DNA of 59,148 bases from Rikenellaceae bacterium (GTDB lineage Bacteria; Bacteroidota; Bacteroidia; Bacteroidales; Rikenellaceae), in assembly GCA_021201795.1 (NCBI GenBank), contig JAJQEF010000035.1, positions 1 to 59,148 of the forward strand, given 5' to 3'. The notes under the pieces were generated by a model that was not told the DNA's origin, searched no databases, and worked only from the letters and a program-made list of their open reading frames with translations. The translations under genes and the position numbers were made by a program. Positions 19,941 to 28,211 of the stretch are shown here, piece after piece. Each line of letters begins with the position of its first letter. Position 1 is the stretch's first letter.

Positions 19941-20488
19941 TTTTATATTTTTCAATTTATTTCGGATCCGCACACTTATTATGCCATGATCCTGTTTTTT
20001 TCGTAAAAATACGGTTTTTTATTGCTAAGTTCCAACCCGCGGTTTAAAGTATTTCATGTTTATTTATGGTGTTGATAAGTTGTTGATTAACCGTACCCGA
20101 CGATATCGATCAAGAAAACATTTTTACCGAAAAGCTGCGATAAAATATAATGTTGCCAAGGACCAATTCCAGATTCAGATTGCTGCTGCACTTAAGGCCA
20201 GGAAGGGGCACGGATATTATCTTGTTCCGACTGCACTTGTGAGATTATTTCCGGCGAAGGTTCATCCGAAAGATGTGGAAGTGCCAGTGTTAAGGCTTGT
20301 CGTACTAAGGCATTACTCGTATTCGCCTATAAGATATGGTTGTTGTTTAAGTCCATAAAGTGTAACCAGGTACCGTTCTTTCTTTTAGGTGGTGTATATT
20401 GAGAAAAAATAAGGGAGGGGGATTAACGTTTGCTTTATTTTTTTTATTTTACGGTGTTAAATATAATTTTGAATAAATAATCTCCTGA
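19941..20488. other. Long intergenic region with DnaA-box-like repeats
   Basis: About 550 nt with no gene I can support. An open frame at 20056-20358 has no recognisable protein. Two direct repeats, TGTTGATAA (20070-20078) and TGTTGATTA (20081-20089), start 11 nt apart and resemble the complement of the DnaA box. The right end (20430-20480) is very AT-rich and carries a -7 box, TAATTTTG at 20464-20471, for the next gene. A structured RNA is possible but I could not fold one convincingly. Confidence 0.4.
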
Positions 20489-22165
20489 ATGATCCAAGTC
20501 ACAAATAAATACCGTGAGCTCCTGTTATGCTTTTTGACGGCAATAATATTGTTAATTTACTCCTTCCCTTTGTTTTCATCGTCGTATGTTTTTGTCCCCT
20601 TATTCTACTTGATTATATATTCGGCCGTGTCGGTTACAGCCATTGGGTATATATTATTAAATGTAAAAATAAGATTTCGATGTTCAGATCTTTTACTGGC
20701 CGTATCGGCATTATATTTTTTATTGAGGACTTTTACCGCTGATTTTCCTTTTTATGAGGTCTCAGGATTAATAATATGCGTACTGATTTATGTAACCATA
20801 CGCTGTACTGAACATAAACAGTATCGCTTAATACTGAAAACATTGATTGCTATAGGTATCGTTGAATCGGTAGTGGTAATCTCTCAGTGGAACGGAGTGC
20901 TTCAGAGTCACCATTCTTATTTTAAAGTTTCAGGAACTTTTGCAAATCCCGCTTTGTCCGGATGTTTGCTGGCTGTTGCATCGGTAGGTGCTTTTTATTT
21001 TTTTTTAAAGAATATCAGAAACAGATCGCTGGCTGTCTACCTGCCGGCTATTTTATTGATAATTACAGGATTGATTATGACAGATTCCCGTGCAGCATGG
21101 TTAGGAGCAATCATCGGATTTTGTTTTGTCTTTTACCGGATATTCCTTAAAAATTACCGGTTTAATAAACTGATAGTATGCGGGATGGTTATTTTACTTT
21201 CCGCAGGTACGGTTTATTTGTATAATTATAAGAAAAATTCTGCCGATGGAAGACTCTTTGTCTGGAAGAATACTGTCTCTGGAATAGCGGAAAAACCGAT
21301 TTTAGGTCATGGTAAAGATTCATTCGAACGGGAATATATCTATCTACAGGCGGGATATTTTGAAGAAAATCCGGGGTCGAAATATATCAACGTTGCCGGA
21401 AATCCTTCGTCTGCATTCAATGAGTTCCTGCGAATTCTTTTCGAATACGGAATAATATTTTTTTTATTGGTCATATTCATTCTTATAAATTCTTTACGGA
21501 CCAGAGATACTGCAATAAACGGATGCTTGCTTGCATTCTGTGTTTTTGCATTTTTCTCTTACCCGCTGGAAATATTCAGGCTTTACATCTTTTTGCCGAT
21601 ACTGTTGGCCATGAATCCCGGAAAAGAAATTTACACGGTGGAAAATAAAGCAGGGCGATGGCTGGGTACGGTCTTTACTTTACTTATAACTGCCTCGTTT
21701 CCTTATTATTTTATAAAAGAATATAAAAGGTGGAACGATATAGCATTTAATGTTTCGGAAAGGCGGATCCTCACCGCCGACCAATATAAACACATGAAGG
21801 GAGAACAAGAGTTGTTCTTTATTTATTATAATACAGTGAAGTCTGCCAACAGATCACAGCTCGTAAAAGACGCGGTTGAATTATACCCTTCCACTCAATT
21901 TTTATGCGATCTTGCGGAACAATACAAAGAAAACGGAGATAACAAGGCGGAAAAATATTATAAAACGGCGATTGCTTCCAATCCTTCCTTAGTTATGCCT
22001 CGATACAACTTATTCGAACTTTACATGGAAAAACAAGATACGGTCTCAGCAGTAAGTATCGCAACTGAAATAATAAATCAGAATGTGAAAATCCAGAATA
22101 CCCGTACCATAAAAGCTCAGGCACGGGCAAAGAGATTTTTGGAGGAAATTGGGAACGGCAACTAA
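20489..22165 (+). CDS. O-antigen ligase/polymerase-like membrane protein
   Basis: A 558-residue integral membrane protein of the Wzy/WaaL (O-antigen ligase) superfamily, with about ten hydrophobic helices over residues 8-420. Family-type features include GTFANPALSG, TDSRAAWLGA and the GHGKDSFEREY segment in the large periplasmic loop. The last ~110 residues are soluble and look like TPR-type helices. It could polymerise or ligate glycans, or glycosylate proteins. It stands alone, outside any polysaccharide cluster visible here. Confidence 0.82.
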   Translation: MIQVTNKYRELLLCFLTAIILLIYSFPLFSSSYVFVPLFYLIIYSAVSVTAIGYILLNVKIRFRCSDLLLAVSALYFLLRTFTADFPFYEVSGLIICVLIYVTIRCTEHKQYRLILKTLIAIGIVESVVVISQWNGVLQSHHSYFKVSGTFANPALSGCLLAVASVGAFYFFLKNIRNRSLAVYLPAILLIITGLIMTDSRAAWLGAIIGFCFVFYRIFLKNYRFNKLIVCGMVILLSAGTVYLYNYKKNSADGRLFVWKNTVSGIAEKPILGHGKDSFEREYIYLQAGYFEENPGSKYINVAGNPSSAFNEFLRILFEYGIIFFLLVIFILINSLRTRDTAINGCLLAFCVFAFFSYPLEIFRLYIFLPILLAMNPGKEIYTVENKAGRWLGTVFTLLITASFPYYFIKEYKRWNDIAFNVSERRILTADQYKHMKGEQELFFIYYNTVKSANRSQLVKDAVELYPSTQFLCDLAEQYKENGDNKAEKYYKTAIASNPSLVMPRYNLFELYMEKQDTVSAVSIATEIINQNVKIQNTRTIKAQARAKRFLEEIGNGN

Positions 22166-22231
22166 AGGTTAAAATAGGATTCCGAATATTTTCCCTACTA
22201 CCGATTTTTCGATTTTAGAATGGAAACAATA

Positions 22232-22258
22232 AAGCCTGACTATAAATTAGTCAGGCTT
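22232..22258 (-). terminator. Terminator of tRNA-Pro
   Basis: AAGCCTGACTA (22232-22242) pairs with TAGTCAGGCTT (22248-22258) around a 5-nt loop, between the ligase-like gene and tRNA-Pro. It probably serves both. Confidence 0.75.
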
Positions 22259-22261
22259 ATG

Positions 22262-22336
22262 TCGGGGTAACTGGATTCGAACCAGCGGCCACACGCCCCC
22301 CAGACGTGTACTCTAACCGGGCTGAGCTATACCCCG
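22262..22336 (-). tRNA. tRNA-Pro (anticodon GGG)
   Basis: A 75-nt cloverleaf on the minus strand. The acceptor CGGGGTA pairs fully with TACCCCG plus discriminator A. The anticodon stem CACGT/GCGTG encloses CTGGGGG, giving anticodon GGG (Pro). The T arm contains GGTTCGAATCC. CCA is not encoded. Confidence 0.95.
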
Positions 22337-22351
22337 AACTGTTTACGGGCA

Positions 22352-22383
22352 CAAATATAACATTTTAGAGCCATTGTACCAAA
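22352..22383 (-). promoter_or_regulatory. Consensus promoter of tRNA-Pro
   Basis: On the minus strand TTTG (22380-22383) lies 20 nt from TATATTTG (22352-22359), a perfect match to the Bacteroidota -33/-7 consensus at the preferred spacing. The -33 box lies inside the 13-nt palindrome TACCAAATTGGTA (22377-22389). Confidence 0.8.
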
Positions 22384-22400
22384 TTGGTAAAGTTTGAATT

Positions 22401-22556
22401 ATGTGTAATTTGTGTCTTACTGAATGCAAACCTGTAACACGGAAGGCTTGGATAGGACCAACCGGAAGGTCAGGATCCGCAAACCGTTACAATAGATATA
22501 AGTACCCCGCGGTAATGAGAGCCGTAAAGGAGATAATTAAGAACAATGACGAATAA
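22401..22556 (+). CDS. Possible 51-residue small protein
   Basis: An ATG-to-TAA frame of 51 codons begins MCNLCLTECKPV and ends AVMRAVKEIIKNNDE. It has three Cys at the start, then a basic Gly/Arg/Tyr-rich middle and an amphipathic tail. No family is recognised. It lies between the tRNA-Pro promoter and a secreted protein gene, with no visible promoter of its own. It could be a real short gene, the tail of a decayed gene, or chance. Confidence 0.3.
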   Translation: MCNLCLTECKPVTRKAWIGPTGRSGSANRYNRYKYPAVMRAVKEIIKNNDE

Positions 22557-22609
22557 AACAATGAAAAGGAATCATAAAAATCACTATATTTATTCTCAAA
22601 TAATTTTCA

Positions 22610-23104
22610 ATGAATAAAAAGATTGTACTATTACTGCTGTTTGCGGGTTTCATTTCATTCAATATTTTTGCAGAAACTTCTGTAATTAAATTAAAAGAAG
22701 AGCCTATAATTACTTTTAAGGAGGATTCCGTTGACGTTGAATTTATTCTTGCCGTGCCTAAAACAAATAAGAATATGTTGAGGAGGGTGGAGGTATTTCT
22801 GGAGACAAAAGATTACTACCGGCAGATAGCAAATATTGAATTTTTTGGTAAAAAACGTGACCGTCAGAATAACCGGAAATTTAATAAAGAAGGGAGAAAA
22901 GAAAGAAAATCGCAACGAATTGCCAAAATGAAAGGCAAGATGGACTACCTGCCGGTTGCTAAGACCGTGCAGAGGATAGCATGGATGGATGAAAAACTAA
23001 TTATAATGGGAAGCCAGCACCATTCTCCTGGAGAAGGACAATTATTCAACCATTTGCCGGATCAGGTATATGAACCCGTTTTTAACACAAATGGAAATGA
23101 ATAA
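22610..23104 (+). CDS. Hypothetical secreted protein
   Basis: A 164-residue protein with a clear signal peptide (MNKKIVLLLLFAGFISFNIFA). After it comes a beta-rich stretch and then a strongly basic segment at about residues 82-112, full of K and R (KKRDRQNNRKFNKEGRK). The C-terminus is neutral. I do not recognise the family. The basic stretch could bind polyanions, but this is speculation. It is convergent with the PPK2 gene. Confidence 0.6.
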   Translation: MNKKIVLLLLFAGFISFNIFAETSVIKLKEEPIITFKEDSVDVEFILAVPKTNKNMLRRVEVFLETKDYYRQIANIEFFGKKRDRQNNRKFNKEGRKERKSQRIAKMKGKMDYLPVAKTVQRIAWMDEKLIIMGSQHHSPGEGQLFNHLPDQVYEPVFNTNGNE

Positions 23105-23175
23105 AATATTTTTTAAGTTTGTTACTGATTTTTTTCGTTCGATCTTTTTGGTGGGATTCCGAAAATATGATAGGG

Positions 23176-24066
23176 TTATTTATCTATCAGGTAGAGAAGT
23201 TTCTCTTTTGCCGATTCTATTTCCTTTTCTTGTTTTTCGGTTAATTGCGGATAACCGATAGGAAGTGCGGAAATCCGGTCTACCAGTATCTGACTCACGG
23301 CGTAACGCATATACCATTTTTTGTCAGCGGGTATCACGAACCATGGAGCATCCGAAGTGGATGTTTCAGTGAGAATATCCGAATAGGCATTCATATAATC
23401 GTTCCATTTATCCCTCTCCTTCATATCCGATGCAGAGAACTTCCAATTCTTCGAAGGATCTTTCAGGCGTGCTATAAAACGTTTTTCCTGCTCTTTTTCG
23501 GATACATTTAGGAAAAATTTTATTACTATGGTACCTGTTTCCGTCAGATGACGTTCGAAGTCATTGATCTGCCTGTAACGTTCATTCCAGAAATTTTCAG
23601 TTATATCGGATTCTCTATAAATGCCGGGAAGTTTGTTGTGAAGCAGAATTTCCGGATTTACTTTTACGACCAATACATCCTCATAATGGGAGCGGTTAAA
23701 GATACCGATCCTTCCACGTTCAGGCAGTCTCGTGTATATTCTCCACAAATAATCATGATCCAACTCTTCGTCTGATGGTTGTTTGAACGCATTCACATGA
23801 CATCCCTGAGGATTTATTCCCGAGAATACGTGTTTTATTGTGCCGTCCTTGCCTGCAGCATCCATCGCCTGAAAAACCACTAAAACCGCATAACGGTCGT
23901 GAGCGTATAATTTATCCTGCAACTCCGCAAGTTTCATTATATTTTCTCTGAGTAATTCAGTGCCCTCGGCCTTGGTAATGATACCGTTATAATCGCTCTC
24001 GAAGGTATTAACGTTGTGTTCCAGACCTGGTACTGCCAGGAATTTATTTATTTCGTCCTTTGTCAT
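23176..24066 (-). CDS. PPK2 family polyphosphate kinase
   Basis: Transfers phosphate between polyphosphate and a nucleotide (NDP or NMP), in the cytosol. The 296-residue protein is a single-domain PPK2. The Walker A-like loop FQAMDAAGKDG lies at 65-75, the Walker B/lid region FNRSHYEDVLV at 123-133, and the conserved KFFLNVS and RDKWNDYMNAY segments follow. Whether it makes nucleotides or polyphosphate depends on subclass and cannot be settled here. Stand-alone gene. Confidence 0.93.
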   Translation of the reverse strand: MTKDEINKFLAVPGLEHNVNTFESDYNGIITKAEGTELLRENIMKLAELQDKLYAHDRYAVLVVFQAMDAAGKDGTIKHVFSGINPQGCHVNAFKQPSDEELDHDYLWRIYTRLPERGRIGIFNRSHYEDVLVVKVNPEILLHNKLPGIYRESDITENFWNERYRQINDFERHLTETGTIVIKFFLNVSEKEQEKRFIARLKDPSKNWKFSASDMKERDKWNDYMNAYSDILTETSTSDAPWFVIPADKKWYMRYAVSQILVDRISALPIGYPQLTEKQEKEIESAKEKLLYLIDK

Positions 24067-24126
24067 GCCGGATATTTTAACCGGTAAGTTTGCAAGATGC
24101 GTACCGATTAAAATATATTTCCGATA

Positions 24127-24399
24127 TTACAAATAATAAAATTTATAAATGGTAAACCATACTAATCCCGAAATTATTACGGAAACAGAGAATATTCCAT
24201 AAATTATCCGTGCTCTTTTTCTTCCGAACCGATTAACAAGTCCGTCGATTTTTTTGAGATTGTAAGTATTGGAACTGACGTTTCCGAATAGCCATTCCGC
24301 ATCGTATATCGAAGCCAGTAATGTAGTACTTCCGATTAATACGAATAACAAACCGAAATAATGCGGATTATTTATTAAAAACTCCCTGAAAGAATCCAT
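24127..24399 (-). CDS. Imm17-like small membrane protein
   Basis: A 90-residue protein with two transmembrane helices (about 13-32 and 65-86) and a short loop between, containing NTYNLKKIDGLVNRFGRKRAR. The layout resembles the Imm17 family of predicted immunity proteins to polymorphic toxins. No toxin gene is adjacent; its neighbours are PPK2 and an interrupted baeRF gene. Assignment rests on overall pattern, so it is moderate. Confidence 0.6.
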   Translation of the reverse strand: MDSFREFLINNPHYFGLLFVLIGSTTLLASIYDAEWLFGNVSSNTYNLKKIDGLVNRFGRKRARIIYGIFSVSVIISGLVWFTIYKFYYL

Positions 24400-24522
24400 T
24401 GTTTATTATTTTAATTTAAGCCGTATGAAGGTATCGATAAAAATTCACATTCAAAATATTTTATCCGGTAAATCAGTCTGCATATAAAACGGTATAAAAG
24501 TTGGAATTTCACTTAACTAAAA

Positions 24523-25599
24523 ATGATTGCTATGTACTTAAGAGATGTTTTAGTTAAATTGGGCAGAGAGGAAAATGATCCGTGCCTTACGATTTCTTTG
24601 AATACCCATAGGACGCATCCGGATTCGGATAAAGATAAAATAGTACTTAAAAACCTTATCGAAGAGGCTGAAAAGGATATAATAGCCCGATATGGTAAAC
24701 GTAAACCAGCGGTTATTTTAGATAAACTGGCTACTCTGGCGGAACGTTACGATTACCGTCACAGTCTCGACAGTCTCCATATTTTTATATCCGGTGATAC
24801 GGAGGAGATAGTACGGATTCCATGGACCACACATTCCGAAAGAATCACTATAGGGAATAAATTCGATATCAGATCCTTATTGAAGGCATTTAACCGTACG
24901 GAAGAATATCTGGTAATGCTTCTTTCACAGGGAGGGGTGAAATTATATAAAGCCCTGAACGATTCTGTTGTGTCGGAGATTAGAAATGAAGATTTTCCTT
25001 TTGCTTAAACACCGTATTATGTTCCGAATAATTCCCTTAAGAGTAACGCCAAACTGGTGGACGATCTTATACTCGAGTATTTTAATCAGATCGATAAAGC
25101 GTTAATCAAAGTATATAGGCAAACTGAACTTCGCTGTGTAGTTATCTGTACGGAGGAAAATTTTAGCCGGTTGCTGCAGATCGCTGATATTCCGGAGTTA
25201 TACATAGGGTACGCTTCTGTAAATTATAATAAAACGAAAGATAATCAAATAGTTAAACAATCGTGGGAAATCGTGGAAAATTTACAGAAATTACGAAGGA
25301 TCGCCGCAATAATCGATGCGAATGAAGCTGTCGGTAAAGGATTGATAAAAACAGATTTGAACGATATATATACCGCAGCAAAAGAGGGAAGAGGGGATTT
25401 GTTGATAGCTTATGAAGATTACATACAGCCGGTACGGATTTTGGATGATAAATTGGTAGATTCCAATGAAGACGATACTGCCAGCGATGCTGTGAATATA
25501 ATCGCATGGGAAGTTATCAGCAGGGGAGGCAATGCGTTTTTTACATGCTTGGATGAAATAAATGGACTAGGGGAGATAGTATTGAAAACAAGATATTAA
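24523..25599 (+). pseudogene. baeRF-type release-factor-like protein, interrupted by a stop
   Basis: Two stretches in the same frame (24523-25008 and 25009-25599, 358 codons in total) read as one protein of the bacterial eRF1-like (baeRF) group, proteins related to archaeo-eukaryotic release factors and associated with ribosomes. The first part includes LDSLHIFISGDTEEIVRIPW and the second EAVGKGLIKTDLNDIY and KEGRGDLLIAYED. A TAA at 25006-25008 sits between FPFA and TPYYVPNN, where I would expect Glu, so GAA to TAA is the simplest explanation. A GTG at 25057 might restart translation of the C-terminal part. Confidence 0.7.
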
Positions 25600-25631
25600 G
25601 TATATTAGATTATTTATTAAATATTCTAAGC

Positions 25632-25659
25632 AAAGTCATTATTGTAATATAATGACTTT
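25632..25659 (+). terminator. Terminator of the baeRF gene
   Basis: AAAGTCATTA (25632-25641) pairs with TAATGACTTT (25650-25659) and is followed by a T-rich run. Confidence 0.75.
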
Positions 25660-25748
25660 TTTATTTTTTAATAATTATAAGTCTTGTGTAATATTTTATT
25701 ATGAATATTTTAGTAATAATAAACAATAACTTAAGATTTATAACATTT

Positions 25749-26939
25749 ATGGCGTCAATAAAAATTAAATTTCGTCCGTCAACATTGAAGGGATGCGAAG
25801 GAACCTTGTATTACTTGATAATTTCTCGACGTAAGATGAAAGTCATTTCGTCAAACTGTAAATTGTTTCCCGAAGAGTGGGATAACAATAAATGCAGAAT
25901 TAATTTTATATCTGCTGATTATTGTCGGTTCGAGTATCTGTTTGCCATGCAGAAACAGATCGACTCCGAGTTTAATTTTTTAAAAGAAACTGTTGATTCC
26001 ATGTTAAAATCGGACAATTTTAATTTTATGGAAATTAAAACTTTATTTAAAAACAGAACTTCTTCCGGTGATTTCTTGTGTTTTATGAGGACCTGTATAG
26101 ATGAGATTAAATGTTCTGGTAAAGAAAAAACAGCGTCTTTATACGATACTACCCTAAGAAGCTTCATGAATTTTCGGGAGGGCAGAGATGTGAAATTGGA
26201 AAAAATCGATGGCGCCATTATGAAGTCATATGAGTTATGGTTGAAAAATAAAGGAGTGTCAATGAATTCTATTTCGTTCTATATGCGTATTCTTAGAGCA
26301 GTATATAATCGAGCCGTAAATAAAGGTATTATTATACAAAAGTCTCCTTTTAAAAATGTCTATACGGGAATAGATAAAACCATAAAACGGGCAATTGGAC
26401 AAGACGAGATAACCCGGCTGAAAAGTCTTGAGTTAAAAACTTATTCTTTGAATTTTGCCCGGGATATGTTTTTGTTCAGTCTTTATACCCGCGGTATGGC
26501 TTATGTGGATATTTCTCGTTTGAAAAAAAGTAATATAGAAGGAAATTATATTGTATACAACCGTAGTAAGACCGGGCAGCGTCTTTCCGTCAAACTGGAA
26601 CCCTCAATAATAAATATTATAGATAAATATGCAGATCAGGTAACCGGGGAAGACAGATTGCTACCTGTTATTTCTGAAAAGTTAAATTATTCAAGCGCTC
26701 TTCGTATACAAAATAACAGGTTGAAAAAAATCTCGGAAAAAATGGGCTTGACCACATCGTTAAGTTCCTATGTTCCACGGCATACATGGGCCTCGATAGC
26801 AAAAAGAAACGGAATACCCTTAAATGTAATAAGCGAAAGTATGGGATATGACAATGAAAATACAACACGAATTTATCTCACTTCACTGGATCAGACTGTC
26901 GTTGATAATGCCAATGAAAAACTACTGAAGCTGATTTAA
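25749..26939 (+). CDS. Tyrosine recombinase (putative DNA invertase)
   Basis: A 396-residue site-specific recombinase of the Bacteroidota phase-variation type, with an N-terminal SAM-like domain and a C-terminal catalytic domain. Residues numbered from ATG 25749: Arg248 (in YTRGMAYVDIS), Lys274, Arg344 (in YVPRHTWAS) and nucleophile Tyr376 (in TRIYL) are present. The two His positions of the usual set are Tyr here (Tyr341 and Tyr367), unlike the second recombinase in this window. I chose MASIKIKF because the first 16 codons of the longer frame are atypical. The stop lies 7 nt from a perfect inverted repeat, so it most likely flips that segment. Confidence 0.9.
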   Translation: MASIKIKFRPSTLKGCEGTLYYLIISRRKMKVISSNCKLFPEEWDNNKCRINFISADYCRFEYLFAMQKQIDSEFNFLKETVDSMLKSDNFNFMEIKTLFKNRTSSGDFLCFMRTCIDEIKCSGKEKTASLYDTTLRSFMNFREGRDVKLEKIDGAIMKSYELWLKNKGVSMNSISFYMRILRAVYNRAVNKGIIIQKSPFKNVYTGIDKTIKRAIGQDEITRLKSLELKTYSLNFARDMFLFSLYTRGMAYVDISRLKKSNIEGNYIVYNRSKTGQRLSVKLEPSIINIIDKYADQVTGEDRLLPVISEKLNYSSALRIQNNRLKKISEKMGLTTSLSSYVPRHTWASIAKRNGIPLNVISESMGYDNENTTRIYLTSLDQTVVDNANEKLLKLI

Positions 26940-26945
26940 ACTCTC

Positions 26946-26967
26946 CCTCTTACCAAGAGGAGGAAAA
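26946..26967 (+). repeat. Left inverted repeat of the invertible promoter
   Basis: A 22-bp sequence matched perfectly, in reverse complement, by 27261-27282. It contains CCTCTTACCAAGAGG (26946-26960), itself a dyad with a 3-bp centre, as expected for a recombinase core with two binding arms. Confidence 0.85.
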
Positions 26968-27260
26968 GTGTAACGAATGTAATAATTATATTATTCATAA
27001 TTACCATTTACGATATAATTTAATCTGAAATTACAAATTACCTTACCTTAATTTTTGGATTATTATGCATTTATGTATTATTAATAGTAATGTAAATATT
27101 TAATATTGAATTAAAAATGTTTTATTACTTCAGGAAGATGATATTTGTATCTTATTGAAATTCACGTATTAATGTTTTCAGGGGAGTGAAATTGTTTATT
27201 AATATTTTAATATCCGTAATAATTGTTTATTAAATAACTGTTCTATAGGCACTTTATTTT
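26968..27260. promoter_or_regulatory. Invertible promoter segment (about 293 bp)
   Basis: An AT-rich, gene-free segment bounded by the inverted repeats. In this orientation a promoter-like pair points right, toward the FHA gene: TTTG (27144-27147), 19 nt, then TATTAATG (27167-27174). No comparable promoter points left; the only CAAA in the segment (27033-27036) lacks a partner. I infer that the sequenced orientation is ON for the FHA gene and that inversion would disconnect the promoter. Confidence 0.7.
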
Positions 27261-27282
27261 TTTTCCTCCTCTTGGTAAGAGG
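27261..27282 (-). repeat. Right inverted repeat of the invertible promoter
   Basis: Perfect 22-bp reverse complement of 26946-26967. It lies 48 bp upstream of the FHA gene start at 27331. Confidence 0.85.
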
Positions 27283-27330
27283 TGGATTAAATAATGATTT
27301 GTTGTAATCTTTATATAACCATTTACCGCA

Positions 27331-27786
27331 ATGAAAATTTTAAGAATTGGAAGCGATGCTTTTAATGACGTCGTTTTGAATAAACAGACCGTTTCTGCAA
27401 TACATGCAGTAATAACTGTATACACTTCCGGTAAAATTGCGGTAAATGATCTGAATTCTGTAAATGGTACTTTTATAAATAATAATAAAATAATCTCAGA
27501 AACTGAGATCAGAAAAGGAGACATTCTTAAAATAGATAAATATCGCGTAGACTGGGAAAAGTATTGCTATACTGGAGACCAGTTAACGACTTATTCCAGA
27601 AAAAGAAGGATAAAAAATCTGGGAAACGGATTTTTAATTTTTATGCTTGCTGCCATTCTTATATTTATTATTATAAAACTTTACTCTCAAAAACCTGGAG
27701 GTTCCTATGTAGAATCAAATGTGGATAAAACCATTCACGGATATAACTATTTACCGCAGGAGCGTCATGCCAACAAGGACAATTGA
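27331..27786 (+). CDS. FHA-domain protein with C-terminal membrane anchor
   Basis: A 151-residue protein. Residues 1-75 form a forkhead-associated (phosphothreonine-binding) domain: RIGSD at 5-9, VSAIHAVI (21-28) with the conserved Ser and His, and DLNSVNGTFINN (40-51). The usual Arg of VSRxH is Ala. A basic stretch (90-95) precedes one transmembrane helix (about 99-118), so the FHA domain should face the cytosol with a short tail outside. It is the first gene after the invertible promoter, so its expression is probably phase-variable. Partner kinase unknown. Confidence 0.8.
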   Translation: MKILRIGSDAFNDVVLNKQTVSAIHAVITVYTSGKIAVNDLNSVNGTFINNNKIISETEIRKGDILKIDKYRVDWEKYCYTGDQLTTYSRKRRIKNLGNGFLIFMLAAILIFIIIKLYSQKPGGSYVESNVDKTIHGYNYLPQERHANKDN

Positions 27787-28211
27787 TATTTGCCTATAAG
27801 ATTAATCGTTTCATACCCAGGCATGGCGTTTCTGCGTTTTTCAAAATCCGGATTCTTCTACTACAAAGACTTTAAGCCAGGACTAATAAATAACCATTGT
27901 GTTTTTTAAATTATAAGCTACGGCTTTAACTCAAATTAAAAAACAGCCAATTTTCTTTTTTGTACAGAGTGAAAGTACGATGTCATTACGTACCCTGATT
28001 AAAAGTTTAGGGTACGGCAATGAGTAGATATACTTAGTCTACAAATATATGGCGGCACCTAAAATTCAGGTTGTATATTTCACGCTTTATCTTATATCCT
28101 TAAAATTTCACATACACATGATTTTCCTGTTTTTCTGAGATTTATATTTTATAATACAACATTTTTAGTGTTTAAAACATCTAATAAATATACAATGTAA
28201 AAACTCGTAAT
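27787..28211. promoter_or_regulatory. Intergenic region with a strong hairpin
   Basis: About 425 nt with no supportable gene; the longest ATG frame I see on the plus strand is 28 codons. It carries an interrupted stem: TCATT (27983-27987) and CGTACCCT (27989-27996) pair with AGGGTACG (28009-28016) and AATGA (28019-28023). There is no T-tract, so it may be an operator or RNA structure, not a terminator. The promoter of the S24-type regulator should also lie here, but I see no good consensus. Confidence 0.45.

Noticed and set aside
20056-20358. A 100-codon frame between the esterase and ligase-like genes.
   Set aside because: The translation is basic and patternless, starts inside the DnaA-box-like repeats and matches no family I know; I treat the region as non-coding.
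22377-22389. Palindrome TACCAAATTGGTA near tRNA-Pro as a recombinase site similar to the invertible repeat.
   Set aside because: It shares only the TACCAA half with the repeat, has no partner copy, and overlaps the tRNA promoter -33 box.
27808-27910. A 28-codon frame starting ATGGCGTTTCTG after the FHA gene.
   Set aside because: Too short and without any supporting signal.
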